NCBI GenBank assembly: GCA_018466975.1
Contig: CM031559.1
Location: 2,170,001 to 2,234,000, forward strand
Source of the DNA: Sparassis latifolia
Taxonomy: Eukaryota > Basidiomycota > Agaricomycetes > Polyporales > Sparassidaceae
Length of the DNA stretch: 64,000 nucleotides
Direction of reading: 5' to 3'
Translations under genes and position numbers: made by a program
Notes under the pieces: generated by a model
Seen by the model: the letters and a program-made list of their open reading frames with translations, nothing else
What the model was told of the DNA's origin: nothing
The model's database searches: none
Part shown: positions 1-11,989 of the stretch, piece after piece
Numbering within the stretch: the stretch's first letter is position 1
Layout: every line of letters begins with the position of its first letter

Positions 1-1226
1 AAGAGTATCAGGATAGATTGGTTTGCTCACCTTTCTTGAAGCAATTTTGACGAAGGACTTGTCCGAGTCAATAGGAATTGTTGAAGGCAACGCAAGGAAT
101 TGTTGAAGGCAACGCAAGGAATTGTTGAAGGCAACGCAAGGAATTGTTGAAGGCAACGCAAGGAATTGTTGAAGGCAACGCAAGGACCATGTGGGACTTC
201 CATGTAGGGACATCCCATTGTACATTCGCACTCTGCTCAAACTCGGCACCTGGATCGCTCAAGTTCGTCAACCGCCTCTCCTGTATCGACGCATCTGTAT
301 GGCTACAGTCCACTTTGCATGTTTGCTGCTACTCTGGTACTGAGATCATGGTTTACTGGCTGCTATCACCCTCATATCGCGGTATATCGAGCAAGTATCA
401 TCCGGCCGCGTCATCTCTCTCTCAATGTAGCGACACTTACACGGGCCCGCCTGAATATTGTACAGTCGAGCACGCTATTGAAGCTTCACCCGCAGACTCA
501 ATTTCTTGCGAGTCTGTGCATCTGGGGGAAGCACAAGCATTTCAAGTATACCCGTACAAATTCTCAACCAAACTCTGCGCGTTGTCTTCAACCTGCCCGC
601 CACCTCATGTTTCGCTCATGGATGAAGACATTCCGGGCTTCGAACGCCGCGCTATGGTGAGTCTGCGTGGTGCATCGGGTCCACTTAGCTCCACGAGGCA
701 ATATTTTATTCCCCGAGTGCCCTGACCGCCATCGCAACGAGCGCATCACCGATGCACTAGCATCACATTCCCGCGCTCCTTTCATGAATCTTGACAAATC
801 GTGACACCGTGGAATTAACATTGCACACGCAGATAATGTCGTGCGACTCAATAGTCTCCATTATTAACACGGTATCCTTTGAGTGTGAGCTGCAGGTACA
901 GTATCATTTACTCTTTGTCCTTTTGATACTCACTGCAGATCTGCAGCTGAAGCACACCCTGAGGTCTTGTCAGCTCTTCTTCAGACTAGCGCGAGCCTTC
1001 GTGCGGGCGCAATATCATGAGTTGCATTTCATCCCATCCCCTTACTCAGTTTGATGGACTTTTCAGAATTCTGTTCGGAATCCGGCAGGAAGGATCTTTT
1101 TGGAGGCCGCCCGCAACGACTCAAATCTGGACAATTCCGTGTGAGTAGACGCCATCCACTGCCCCTTCGTCTTCCTCCGCCATGTTCGATTAATCGTCTG
1201 ACTCCTGCACTTCAGAACTCAGCGCG
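1..1226. other. Region without a recognisable gene
   Basis: Apart from the 22-bp tandem repeat near its left end, this stretch holds only short overlapping open frames on both strands. The longest is a plus-strand frame at about 144-725. Its protein resembles no family I know and part of it is read straight out of the tandem repeat, so I do not call it. No tRNA, promoter or clear transposon terminus is visible. It may be the upstream region of the gene that begins near 1227. Confidence 0.5.
73..182. repeat. Minisatellite, five perfect 22-bp units
   Basis: Five head-to-tail copies of a 22-bp unit (AGGAATTGTTGAAGGCAACG + CA) run without interruption from 73 to 182 and end in a partial unit. 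I see no difference between units, which suggests recent expansion by slippage or unequal exchange. The unit contains GTTG..CAAC, so each repeat can form a small hairpin. Confidence 0.95.
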
Positions 1227-3166
1227 ATGCCTCCTCGAGCGCGGTCTGCACGGATGCGGCGAACCGCGGCAGACGCGTCGCACACGAAGGGAGTTCAGAA
1301 AGTTTTGACTGCCTCAGAATCGCGTTCGCAACTCCGCGAAGAAGAAGAAAGATGTCTCTCCACCAAAAGATGAAGGTCACCCAGCCACAGATGGATCAAA
1401 GCAAAGGTGGAGTGCCGCAACCATCATCTAATGCTACTGAGCGATCTGACCGCTATAGCAGAGCTCTCGTGACGAGCAAAACTACTGGCGTGGCGATGAA
1501 GAAGCTGCGGAGTCGGTTGCGCAACGTCAAGGGTATGTCCACTCCTCCATATTTGTTTTTGGCGTGTGTTACTTACTGTTATCCGACTTCAGAAGGCGAA
1601 GCTACCGCGAAGAGGGACACTAAGGCGGGAGGACATCCCCTTCTGACTCCGGCGGTGGTGATGGCAAGTCTGTGGCACCGGCGAGCGAGGATGACGGCAT
1701 CGATGCACCCAGCAACAATGACAAGGACACGAATCTCGACTCAGCAGAGCCAGATGCTCACGCGGCCGCCAACCTACACAGATCGGTTGATGAGGCTGAT
1801 GCGTACAACGAGGACGAGAGCAGTGAAGAGCCAGCCGGCGATAATGGACTTCATGAGGAACATGGAAGGACAGATGTAGACAGAGGTGGAGACCGAAGAG
1901 TGCCCAACACCGAAGACTCGGAGGACGGCGCCATTTACAGTGACACTCAAACCATCGATGAACCCATGCCCGGGAATCGCGACCGCAAGTTGGTGCTACG
2001 CAAGCCAACAAGAGCGGTAAGTTTATTTTCTCATTTCACTTGTCGTCCGCAATTTGACCATCCGCACACAGAACCAGCCATATGTTATGCTCCATAAGCT
2101 ACGTGACATAAGACGCGAGCAGGACATGACCCATGATGCCGTCAGGAAGCAGCAGCCTCAAGGACAAGTTCCAGACGATAGTATGTCTGATGGTGGCTCG
2201 GACAGGGGCTTTGCACTGTCATCAGAAGGCGGTATTGACTCCGTGCACAGTGGTGCTGATGGACAGAATGTTGCTACAAGCCGAGGTCAAGAAGGTGAGA
2301 TTATCCCGTGTGCGTGCATGAGCTCATCACTGATTTAAATGTAGATTATGATATGTCGGAGTACTCGGGTAGCGACTACAGTGAGACGAAGAAGGTCGAG
2401 CTGATGAGATGCGAGAACCGTCTGCGACGTCGTCAAGAAGATGTTAATACTGAGCAAGATGATGACTTACTCGATGAGGAGATGGTGGATGACGTTGTCA
2501 CCGAACTTGAAGTCCATGGACCGCATGCACGCACCCTTGAAAAGCGGAATGATCTTCGCACGCACAGCCGGACCGTTCGTGGCAAGGGGAAGCAGCGCGT
2601 TGTGCAGCTTGATGAGGCTGAAGAGATTGCTGAACGAGAGGTCATGGCTGGCGGTGCCAATTGGCAGAAGAGTACGGGTCCATTCTCGAAGCAAGCAAGG
2701 GCTGCCGCGGTCACCTTTGGAGAGGTCGTAATGCGTGAGGCTGAGAACCTTGCACGGAAGCACGGCAAATCCACCCGGGACGTCCTGATCCTCGCTGGAT
2801 TGTCGTTCAAGCCCTCGCGCGCTGCGAATCCTGCTAACAAGTATAGGCAGTGGTATTCTTACCACCATCCGAAGGCGGACAATGGTGAGTGTCCTCACTG
2901 TTGTCGTCATTACGCATGCGGCTGACTTGCATGCCTCAACAGTCACCACTGCGGACTACCTGAAGGAGGTTAATACTACTTACAAGAAGATGTTTGAAGG
3001 TGTCGACAGTCGAAATGACGAGCAACGTGCGCTCGTCATGAAGCCGATTCTCGATTTCTGTGACTCGATCGAGAAGGATCCCAGCCTGGCGAAGCACTCT
3101 ATGCAGTCCATCACTGCTCGGATGTTGAGTGCGAAGGACCAGTTTACCGCGTTGGTCAGTGATGTC
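1227..3166 (+). pseudogene. Spliced hypothetical gene of Agaricomycete type, 3' end lost in a foldback insertion
   Basis: A multi-exon plus-strand gene is supported by three clean GT..AG introns (about 2017-2071, 2295-2344 and 2885-2942) joining open frames. The predicted protein is acidic and low-complexity at first (Asp/Glu/Ser-rich, about 1670-2290). A basic stretch follows, and then a conserved-looking C-terminal region with a YSYHHPK motif (near 2855), TTADYLKEVNTTYKK (near 2945) and MLSAKDQFTALVSD (near 3125). I recall similar C-terminal regions in mushroom hypothetical proteins but know no function. The 5' part is uncertain: joining 1590-1670 to the acidic exon needs a frame change, so there may be a frameshift or a missed intron. 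The reading frame runs directly into the foldback element at 3157, so the native C-terminus is missing. Start at 1227 (MPPRARSARMRR) is a guess. Confidence 0.5.
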
Positions 3167-4349
3167 AGTTATGAAAGATAATCTTTTCTATCAATAAGTA
3201 GCAAATTTTCATGAGAATTGCTACTTTTAAGTAGACTTATCTGTAGGTGCATAGATTAATTTAGGATAATCTTAATATAATCTTCCAGATAATCTGAGGA
3301 TAATCTTCTGGATAATCTGAGAATAATCTGAAGATTAGCAATAAAATACAATTTTAACTTTGACACTAGCCAGGATTGAACCCTGGACCTTAGGTTGATT
3401 TTATAGAATATAATTCCAAGTGACACTTTAGACCACTTGACCATTAGGCCATATATCACAACTATCTTATATTAAATTAGACATCTTTTTCTTGAAAAAG
3501 ACTTAGCCAAATTCTGTCTATTAGAAAAGAGTAAGTAAAAGACACTTGACTTTTATCATAGATAGACAAGACTTATAAACAAACATTACTCTGAGTCTTA
3601 TAGTCTTTTCTAATGCTTGCAGCCTTCATATAATGTAGTACAATATGTAATTAATAGAATATATGTTTCTACAGTTACTTCAGCAAAACAGAACTTTGCT
3701 ATACAATTAGAAGATAGCTATAAAGATCTTGTATATATAAGTGCTCAGTCTATAATATAATAGACTCTAGAGTATAAGCCTAAAATGAACAAATAAAATA
3801 CTGTCTCTCAATAACTTTTTATATATTATAAATGACTATATTAAGATACTCTATAGTACTGCATGATAGTTTACAAAAACTGTAAGCTGTAGAACAAGAC
3901 TATAATAAGATGCAGAGTACTGTTTGTCTATAAGGCTTGTCTATCTATGATAAAAGTCAAGTGTCTTTTACTTACTCTTTTCTAATAGACAGAATTTGGC
4001 TAAGTCTTTTTCAAGAAAAAGATGTCTAATTTAATATAAGATAGTTGTGATATATGGCCTAATGGTCAAGTGGTCTAAAGTGTCACTTAGAATTATATTC
4101 TATAAAATCAACCTGAGGTTCAGGGTTCAATCCTGGCTGGTGTCAAAGTTAAAATTGTATTTTATTGCTAATCTTCAGATTATTCTCAGATTATCCAGAA
4201 GATTATCCTCAGATTATCTGAAAGATTATATTATGATTATCCTGAGTTAATCTATGCACCTACAAATAAGTCTACTTAAAAGTAGCAATTCTTATGAAAA
4301 TTTGCTACTTATTGATAGAAAAGATTATCTTTCATAACTGACAAAGATG
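3157..4349. mobile_element. Foldback-type element, copy 1 (1.19 kb)
   Basis: Two arms of roughly 440 bp (about 3163-3610 and 3895-4343) are inverted repeats of each other around a unique AT-rich core of about 285 bp. Both inner arm ends carry TGTCAGTTATGAAAGATAAT and its complement. A second copy lies in opposite orientation at 36553-37739. The two copies share sequence out to CAGTGATG at one end and CATCTTTG at the other, which I take as the true termini; CAGTG resembles hAT ends. No protein of useful size is encoded, so it must be non-autonomous. I found no convincing target-site duplication. It separates the hypothetical gene at 1.2-3.2 kb from the hAT fragment that starts at 4354. Confidence 0.85.
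4048..4146 (+). other. tRNA-like segment inside the foldback arm (Pol III box A/B)
   Basis: Within the right arm, TGGCCTAATGG (4055-4065) fits the internal Pol III A box. GGTTCAATCC (4124-4133) fits most of the B box, and the spacing is normal for a tRNA gene. The B box sits in a hairpin that is perfect (CCAGG/CCTGG) in the mirrored arm at about 3363-3460. Outer bases TGATATA and GTGTCA can partly pair as an acceptor stem. The T-loop is shifted by one base and I see no proper anticodon arm, so this is a tRNA-derived or tRNA-mimicking sequence and not a working tRNA gene. The mirrored copy points outward in the opposite direction. Both are repeated in the second element copy at 36.55-37.74 kb. 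Confidence 0.5.
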
Positions 4350-4353
4350 TAAT

Positions 4354-6145
4354 ATGCTGATTGACCTGGGCATCGAAGAGAGAGTGAGTCTTTCTGTTGT
4401 GAATGTGTCTCAGCCGTTCTCGGGAACTCATCACACTCCAGATACTTGCTTTACTGGGGACAATGCGACATCAAATGACACTCAGTTCAGCAAGCTCGAT
4501 GAGCTGCCAAATTCCTTCCACGAAGCTAATCGGGTACAGTGCTTCAATCATACCCTCAATCTTGCGGTCAAATCAATTTTGAAGCCATTCAATCACAAGT
4601 CGAAGGACCAGGAGGCTTCTAGTGAGCTGAGCGATGACAACAATGATGATGAACTGCCAGATCTCTTGTCAGACTCGGATGACAGTGACGATGATCGTGA
4701 CGATGAAGGGGAGTTATGGGACCTCAGCAACTCGGATGATCCTGAAGAAGTGGATGAACTGGAGGAGCTCGATGTTGCCGATAAGAATATACTTCTTGCA
4801 GACACTGCTGCAGTGCGATCGACATTAGTAAAGGTAAGTGCCTGTCTTTGATGTATAAGATTGTGTGTTTACCCTGTATTGGACAGCTCCGGGGTCTCAC
4901 TTATGCAATTGTACACTCTACGACTGTCGCACTACCCATGTGGTACAGAGCGTGCAAGGCTCACAGAGTCCTGAGCTGCCTCATCCCTCGCGATGTTGTT
5001 ACGCGATGGAACTCCACCCACACTATGATCGTGTTTGCACTCAAATACCGTCATCCTATCGATGATATCACGGGCAACAAGGCACTCAAGCTACGCAAGT
5101 ATGAGCTTGACAACGATGACTGGAGGATCCTGGAAGACCTCGTTCACATCTTAGAGGTGTGCTGATGCTTCGTAATCTTGGCATTCACATGTACTAAGTA
5201 GTATTGTAGAAATTCAAAAAAGCGACATTGTTTTACTCACAAGATGCCGTCGTAACCATCGCCAATGTTATACCAAGTATGGATACCATCGACAAAATGC
5301 TTAAACCCGGGATAGGTTCACGAACATACCATCCTGCGATTCAGGCCGCTATGAAGCTCGGAAAGGCGACCATGAACAGGTATTATTCGAAGACTGACCT
5401 TTCGAATGTTTACAGGATCACCATGGGTACGCTTCTCATCCACGACTCAACCTGTGCCAGCTAACATATTCGTGATAGTGCTCCACCCAGGCCTTGAGCT
5501 AGAATACTTCTGTCAGCATGCATGGGAGGCCAATTGGATTGAGGAAGCAAAACGGCTGACACACGAAGAATACCACAAGCATTATGAGAAGAACACTGAT
5601 GGCGCACAAGGCGACGCTCACAATGAAGCCGTGGTAAGCCCGTCTTTCTTCCGCATTAATCCGCGAGCTCAATGTACTTCATCCAGGCTTCTGACGACGA
5701 ATTTGGTGATTTCGCTAACATTTCAGTCGCCATGAAGCCCTCTGCGAGAAACAAACTAGAAGAATACCTTGCGGCTCCCCTCGAGAAGGTCAGGGATCCG
5801 CTGCGGTGGTGGTGGGATTCTCGGAAGGCGTACCCGCACCTTCATCGCATGGCTCTCGATTATCTCTCTGTACCCAGTGAGTTTTTCTCTGTCTCAATAT
5901 CATGGAGATGATACTTATTCCAATGTATAGCTACCTCCACTGCGATTGAACGCGCGTTCTCGCAAGGATGGCAATTGCTACATTTCACTCGGAACAGACT
6001 TTCTCCAAAATCCATTTGCGCTGCACTTTGCCTTGGCTCTTGGGGTAGATCAGAGTTACTGCATATTGCTGATCTTATAGCTGCAGTGAACATGAAGAAG
6101 CGCAAGTGGGCTGTTGTAGAAGAGGAGGTGGACGAGCAGGCGTAG
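4354..6145 (+). pseudogene. hAT-family transposase, 5'-truncated
   Basis: The conceptual protein has the downstream half of a hAT transposase. In order there are GDNATSNDTQ (near 4460; the second catalytic-Asp region), CFNHTLNLAVK (near 4540), an acidic linker, TRWNSTHTMI (near 5010), and DPLRWWWDSRKAYPHL followed by AIERAFSQGWQ, which is the C-terminal hAT dimerisation domain (about 5795-6010). The gene ends at TAG 6143-6145. Introns are visible at about 4832-4885, 5155-5210, 5633-5687 and 5878-5931. hAT enzymes cut and paste DNA with a DDE active site. The N-terminal BED zinc finger and first catalytic Asp region are missing; the foldback element lies directly upstream. Terminal repeats of the parent hAT element were not found. 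Confidence 0.85.
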
Positions 6146-6591
6146 TAGCTCACAGATGCGGATTGTTAGATTTTATTGTAGATGAAGAATAGTATATTAC
6201 TGCAGCCAATACATTTGGAAGTATTGTGGTTATTTCAATGGCACGCCGGTTTATATGTTACTTGGGCCCGCGAGTTGTGGCACTAAGATCTCTTCTCCGC
6301 TTGGCTCTCACTTTGGCATTGCGATGTTCAAGCAGGATCGTGCCTCAAACACTAAGCTATGAACACACTCGCCACGCCACTCATCCCATTGGCACAGCAA
6401 ACTGCTTCTGCCATCTTACAAGACTCAGCTGGCTTTCGAGGCGCACTTCTCCAAAAAACTCGTCGTCTGTTGCTACCCGAAAGCCAACACCTGCGTCAAC
6501 TACTCTCGCTCTTACCTAGGATATCCTCTCTGCTCAGCGATCCTCCACACTCTACTCTCCGCATTCTTTACGCCACACTCTTCTAGCTGCT
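6146..6591. other. Intergenic, no gene seen
   Basis: This holds the 3' flank of the hAT fragment and the upstream region of the kinase relic. A C-rich pyrimidine tract with many CTC/CTT runs (about 6470-6590) lies just before the kinase ATG, as is common for basidiomycete core promoters. No tRNA, repeat or transposon end is visible. Confidence 0.5.
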
Positions 6592-8664
6592 ATGGTCGCT
6601 GTTACTGAGCTCGCTGCTCCAGCCCGCTCACCACCAGCTGTTGGCACCTGCATCGACAATGGCACCCTCGAACTCATAGAAATACTTGGCTACAGAGGTT
6701 ATGGTGTCATCTATTGCACGGTCGATATTTTCTCACCAGATACCTCACAGGGCGCGCCGAAGACGATCAAGATCGAGGAGGTGTTTGAGCTCGAGGAGTT
6801 CAACGCGATTTTCACGGGCAAGGGCAGGCTCATCCAGCCCACACCGGAGAACAAGCCGAAGAGCACCATGACCATCATGAACTTCGTATGTACCCCGGTG
6901 CATCTCGCTTTCGCATTGCTCTCTCACGCATGCGTATACTTGCTGGTACTCTTGCAGGTACAGGTGCTGTTTGGCGATGAGCTCAAGGCACTCAAGGGCA
7001 ACTGCTCAGTCAAGTGGCCTTATTCTCGGAAGCGCAACACTGAGCATCAGTGCCAGCTGCACTTGCGCGAGATGATGCTGCATCAGCTTGCATCCGCCCA
7101 TCCAAATGTCATCACACTCCACTGCATCATCGAAGACTTCAATTACACTTATCTTGTCGTGGACTACTGCCCTGATGGCGACCTCTTCACCCAGATTCTG
7201 CACAACCCCCGATTTCAGGCTCACCATGACAGAGAAGATGAGCACCGAGTTCTGCACGGGCCAGCCCATGTCGACGACACTCCCAGCTCTCCAATGAGCA
7301 GAATAGGCCCACGAAGCTCATCTGGGAGAGGTGCGCTAGCCTCCTCACTGTACATTTCGAATTGTGTGCAGACTCACTGTTGACCGCACGCACAATGCGC
7401 GTACTGTCCGTGGTACGCTCGTCTATCTACCATGTCATTTTTCGTTTCCTGCCCTGGCCAGGTGCGCATGAACCTTCCAACCCTCCCCCTTCGCGCCGGC
7501 TTGCCCGACGCAGGAGATTCACGTGCGCTCGTTCTGCTGCAAACCAAAACGGCTCGCATGTCTGGCATGCCGCGAAGTGCTTGACGTTCGCGTGTGGAAA
7601 TCGCTGTGTTCTTCCTTCCCCCGGACACGCGGATGCTCAGATGATGGAAGAGCAGGCAATGCGCCTGCAGCAGGACGCTCACATCAAAATCTGTGGCTTG
7701 GTCAGTTGGCCGCACTCAGGACCCGATGCACTTCCTTTCCACCCTGCTCCCCATCTCTGAGGAGGTGAACCTCCTGCTCTCTCAGATACTCGAAGTCGAC
7801 TGGCGACGCGAATCATGCTGCGGGAGATGCATCTGTCGATTGTGGTTATCGATCACTTTTATTCGCCTGACGTCCTGCATGGTGCACTGTTTGTGGGGGG
7901 TGGGCATCCAGGTCGATACGGACAGCGAGTCATCGGAGGAGGAGCCAGAGCCAGAGCCAGAACCAAAGGAGCTGCCAGAGGTGCAGGACGAGTCGACGTG
8001 GAGCAATGATTCAGAGTCAGAAATGGCGTTCGCGACACAGTCAGTGATGGACAAGTCATCTTGGGCGTATTTGGAGTCATACACGAAGCGCGACTCGTAC
8101 GCGCAGTCCATGTCACCCTCGCCAGATTCCCCACTCTTCACGACGATGAAGTTGTTCGAGATGATGAACACCCCCAGCGCTGCATCTCCGTATTTGATCC
8201 TGTCGTCTTCGCCGTCAATACCGTCGCTCCCTGTTATCCCTGAAGGCGGCGAGAGTCTGCAGCCGGAAGAGTCGCAACGACCGAAAGCCCTCACGCTCTG
8301 CAAGTGCTCTATTCATCTTTGTCTTCATGACTTATGACAATTTGTGCAGTGTGCGCAGCATCCGCACTTGGCCAACACTCCATGCCATCCCAGATGTCAA
8401 TCCTGCACCTGCACTTTTCTCAGAAGAGCTTATCCCTCGCGTGCAGGATTCGTCAAGTCTGTATATTCCTGGTTACTGGATCGTGCGTTCTGCACCAGGC
8501 CGGAAGATGATGCCGGAAGATGATTTACTTCCTGTGCAGTGGCAGTGCAAGTCCAGCAGTCTCACAGCTGTGGCTTTCTCGACCAACATTGTTGACCGGC
8601 CAATTCTCTTGTCATCTATGATCACAAGTGACCCGCTGACATCTCGATCTCGCATTATGCCATA
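6592..8664 (+). pseudogene. Decayed Ser/Thr protein kinase gene (mushroom Ran1-like family)
   Basis: The start MVAVTELAAPARSP is followed by DNGTLELIEILGYRGYGVI, a glycine-loop region of a kinase N-lobe. LHLREMMLHQLASAHPNVIT (near 7060; helix C and the next strand) and VVDYCPDGDLFTQIL (near 7160; hinge) follow. I see no HRD catalytic loop or DFG motif: after about 7210 the frame scrambles. Recognisable C-lobe and tail pieces return: DPMHFLSTLLPISEEVNLLL (near 7720), LEVDWRRE, then an acidic Ser/Glu stretch and SSWAYLESYTKRDSYAQS (near 8060). These occur in more than one frame. The order matches kinases I know from Agaricomycetes, so this is a kinase pseudogene with frameshifts and a lost catalytic core. 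Introns such as about 6886-6957 are still visible. Confidence 0.7.
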
Positions 8665-8868
8665 ATATATATTTGAATTCCCTGTATATAACAATTTTCT
8701 AGTGTTGGACCCGTGGTGCAGCCCGCGATAATGAAACCTGTGGTGACTTGGACAACCCGCCGGTGTATGCCCGTGAGTCTAAACCCTTACCCACACGAGG
8801 GTCGGTGTTGCGAGTGGCGGGTGCGGTGTCACTGGTGTGACCCACGGTGTGACCCGTGTCCATCTCTA
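8665..8868. repeat. Short GC-rich stretch with repeated GACCCGTG/CCACGG words
   Basis: Between the kinase relic and the start of the 9.5-kb inverted repeat lies about 200 bp in which GACCCGTG, GACCCACGG and CGGGTG words recur on both strands. It may be a degraded transposon end or a small simple repeat. No coding potential is supported. The inverted repeat begins immediately after, at 8869. Confidence 0.4.
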
Positions 8869-9359
8869 AGTGCAAGGCTGGGCAAGCCACTCACCTGGTG
8901 GTCTGGTATCAACACTCATGGAAGTATCCAAGCCAAGATGCGTCCATGCATGTCCACGAGGGTGGCAGGCTGGTCTATGCGTATTTCGCTCTCACCAAAT
9001 GGAGGAGGCCACTTCCGTTCCAGTTCTGCCTTGAGGACTTCATTCTGCCCTGTGAGCTGAATCAAAAGGCTGTCACAATATCTATCAATGTCCCACTACA
9101 GCCTTACTATTACAATGGCATGATCAGTGTGATCAGACCTGCAGCAAGACTAATGACTACCAGGATTACGTATGGCCTTCACAAGAGCATCTGCAATGCC
9201 ATTGCACTCCAATAGGAGGGCGGATGGCATGGACGGAGGCACTTCTATGGATGGCGCAGAATGGGCTGCATGAGTGGTCAGATAGAGCTTCTGGCGAAAC
9301 ATGAGCTCCAAGACTCCTGCAATCTGATCAGTCAGTGGCATGGGTGACAGATTGCTCAT
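8869..9359 (-). pseudogene. TET/JBP dioxygenase, 5' fragment only (left arm)
   Basis: Read on the minus strand from ATG at 9359, this is the same as the first two exons of the TET/JBP gene at 52198 in the right arm (start MSNLSPMPLTDQIAG; later QPATLVDMHGRILAWILP). The sequence stops matching in the second intron, exactly where the inverted duplication ends. The catalytic double-stranded beta-helix is therefore absent. It cannot encode an active enzyme, but it keeps the presumed promoter shared with divergent gene A. Confidence 0.8.
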
Positions 9360-9905
9360 CTTGATACTGTCTGCCAATCAATGGGATGATTACAGCATGC
9401 ATCGGTTGAAGGAACGCACAGGTGTATGGCGGGCTCAGGCAGTTGGCTTGCAGATGCAGGGGAGAATGTAGGAGGGGCCAGAATGGCAAAGAACAGTATG
9501 CATTCATCTGCCTGCATATTGCTTGCAAGCACGTCCCTTGCACATCTCACATGTTCATCATGCCGCTGAGCTGGACTTCATGCCACCATGCCAGATCACG
9601 GGCGGGTGGTCCGCCATGTCTAGGCCCTTCGTCATTGCCATCTAATTGGCTGAGCCTAACTCCGAGGAAGCCTTTTATCCCACAGATTGGCATGCAGATG
9701 ATTGCCAGATTGCCTCTGCCCAGCATTCGCGAGATAGAGTTGGTGTGGTGTGTTTTTCTATAGAAGCGGTGTTCAACATTGCCTTTTATTAGGCATGAAT
9801 GCTAGTGCATACCTACCACCACCTCCGCCACTGCGAAAAATACACATACAATGCTTCAGCAGTCACCACACACCATGGCGAGGAGGGTAATTGGTGTAAG
9901 CCCAA

Positions 9906-11840
9906 ATGGGCCATCAGCACGTGCATGTTGAGTTGTGGGTGGCCGACGAGGAAATGGACAGAGCACTGCCCATTGAACTATCGACCCCCTTCACTGCCCC
10001 AACACAAAAATCTCATCCTCAACATCGAGAAAGCATGCCAATGAGATTTGTAATTTTGATGGAGCATCAGCCCATACTCTCTGAGAAGCTGCAGTCTTAT
10101 GACATGGCAGATGCCAAGGGTCGCAAGACTCTGGTTCAGAGCTTGTGCCAGAAGCTGAAGACACACTTTGTCGATGCGTCAAATTATGATGACATCATTG
10201 TGGAAACTGTGAGCAGTGTTTCATGTCTGTGAGGTCCCCACTAACTCTCACCGCAGAAAATCTGAGAGTGGCTCAATAACCATGCCCACCATGTGCAGGA
10301 GAAAGTGACGAAAAAGTGTATGCATGTTTCTGGCAAGCCCAATGCCTTCAAGGTGTGGGATGCACTGGAGAGGGACAAGGTGACTGAGGCCATGAGAGCA
10401 CTCATGGTAGAAAAGGGTTGCAATGTCTCCAAGGTGTGAAGAGTGGCACGGAGTGCCGAATGGGCAAAACTGTCCAAGGAGGAGCAGAAGGCGTATGAGG
10501 AAAAGGTGGAGAGTTGGCAGAATGGCACTCTGGATGATAAGATGAAAATGAAGTGCGTACCTCCTGTCACATAGCATAAGACAAAACCTAACCTAAGACA
10601 GGCTGAGGGAGCAGCGAATGATGCAATATCTGAAGAAGTTCGCCAAGACTATGTGGGACACCATGGGCGTTCGCATGGCATTCATGCTAGCATATCCGAA
10701 GGAAGTGGGGAGTCTAAAGGTAGAGATGTGAGTGTAGACCATCCGACTGTCACCATCTGCTAACCCCCGAGTGAAGGGTGGAGGTCAACCATGCCATCAC
10801 CAATGGAACTCCATTTGGGGCCTATCCTGGGTGGCTGTGTGCTTACCAGCCTCCAGCAAAGGTGTTCTCTGAGTGGGCCAAAGGCGAATACGGTAAGAAG
10901 AACTCAGTTGCATTGTCGCTGGCACACTGACCTGATTCCTTAGGTGTGACTGAGACTATGGTGATGGTGAAGAAGACACCTGCCAATTGCATGCGGGCCA
11001 TGGACAAGATTCGGTTGATGGCCAATGGTTTTCCTCTGCTCCCATCAGTGCCTGAAGGTATGGTGGAAGCACCTCTTAAGGTGATGAAGGTACAAGTTCG
11101 AGACTTCATGAATCATCACTACGGTATGACACTCCCACTGGGTATTGGGAGATGCTGACCAGTTTACAGCATTGGCGAAGGGTGTTCGGAACTGCAAGTC
11201 GCCATGGACGAAGCTGAACAGCATAGATGACATCAATGAGGTTATTGTAGCAGAGATGCTACCTGAGAACTTCCAGTGGATCAATCCCTCAAAGTTGACA
11301 AGTGTTCCCATTCGTGCCCTTCTCGACCACTGGTGGGCATGCCAAGAGGAACATGGACCTGAGCAGACCATGTGATTCACCCAGTACTTCGACAAGGATG
11401 GCAAAGCTGCTCCCGCCAAGTATGATCCTCTTCCACCACTTGACGGATCAGCACAGGCATTAGAAGAAGGATCTGAACACAAGGTCTAAGAAGCACTCAC
11501 ACCGAAGAAGGCAGGGAAGGTGAAGAAGAAGGGTAAATCTGTGCGCAAGGTCACGGGAAAGGTGGCATCGAAGGCGACAAAGGGCAAAGCTGCCCCTGGC
11601 GGAGCCAAAGGCGGTGGGTGTAAATGCAAGATGAAAGATGCATACAACTCTGAAGATGATTCCAGAAGCAGCCAAGACTCTCATCGGAGTTCAGAGGATG
11701 GCGAGAGCATGGGTTCTGAAGAAGATCTGGCCAGCGATGAAGATTCAGAGGATGGCGAGAGCATAATTGTGAATAAAGGGAAGGGCAAGACTGTCGCCAC
11801 CACGAGCGGACACAAGTCTACCAATGGCAGTGCACCTTAA
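9906..11840 (+). pseudogene. Gene A, Agaricomycete-only cargo protein (left arm)
   Basis: A many-exon plus-strand gene. Recognisable pieces in order are MRFVILMEHQPILSEKLQSY (near 10040), DAKGRKTLVQSLCQKLKTHF, EWLNNHAHHVQEKV (10266 on), EWAKLSKEEQKAYEEKVESW (near 10458), KTMWDTMGVRMAFMLAYPKE (near 10650), then a Lys/Ser/Asp-rich tail. I recall a repeated mushroom family with the same order, of unknown function. Introns are short and clean (for example 10209-10256). Within coding sequence there are stops at 10263 (TGA), 10437 (TGA), 11373 (TGA) and 11487 (TAA). All are C-to-T compatible and all are shared with the right arm. It starts divergently from the TET fragment about 550 bp away. The start at 9906 is approximate; an upstream mini-exon from an ATG near 9873 is possible. 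Confidence 0.6.
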
Positions 11841-11989
11841 GCGGCGGTAGTGGTGGTGCCAAGATGAAGGAAAAGCAAGGTCGCCAAGACCTTTCTCTGG
11901 GCACACTGCACAGATTTGACACAGAGGAGACTGATGAAGCATCCAGTGAACTGGAGCCCAGTACAAAGGAGCTGAGGCTTGAGCTTTAA

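Noticed and set aside
144..725. 193-codon plus-strand frame as a gene
   Set aside because: It begins inside the 22-bp repeat, has no recognisable domain, and overlaps other similar frames.
3365..3458. Functional tRNA genes in the foldback arms
   Set aside because: A and B boxes are present, but the T-loop phase is off, no anticodon arm forms, and the sequence is repeated in all four arms as part of the element.
4384..4440. An intron in the hAT fragment starting with GTGAGT
   Set aside because: The donor looks good, but neither nearby acceptor keeps the frame with a normal intron length. The frame is open across it, so I left it as coding.
8955..9000. A second TET catalytic fragment, because the plus strand reads GRLVYAYFALTKW, like GERLVYAYFM of TET
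   Set aside because: That stretch is the antisense of a real TET exon (minus strand, ESEIRIDQPATLVDM). The likeness is a coincidence of frame.
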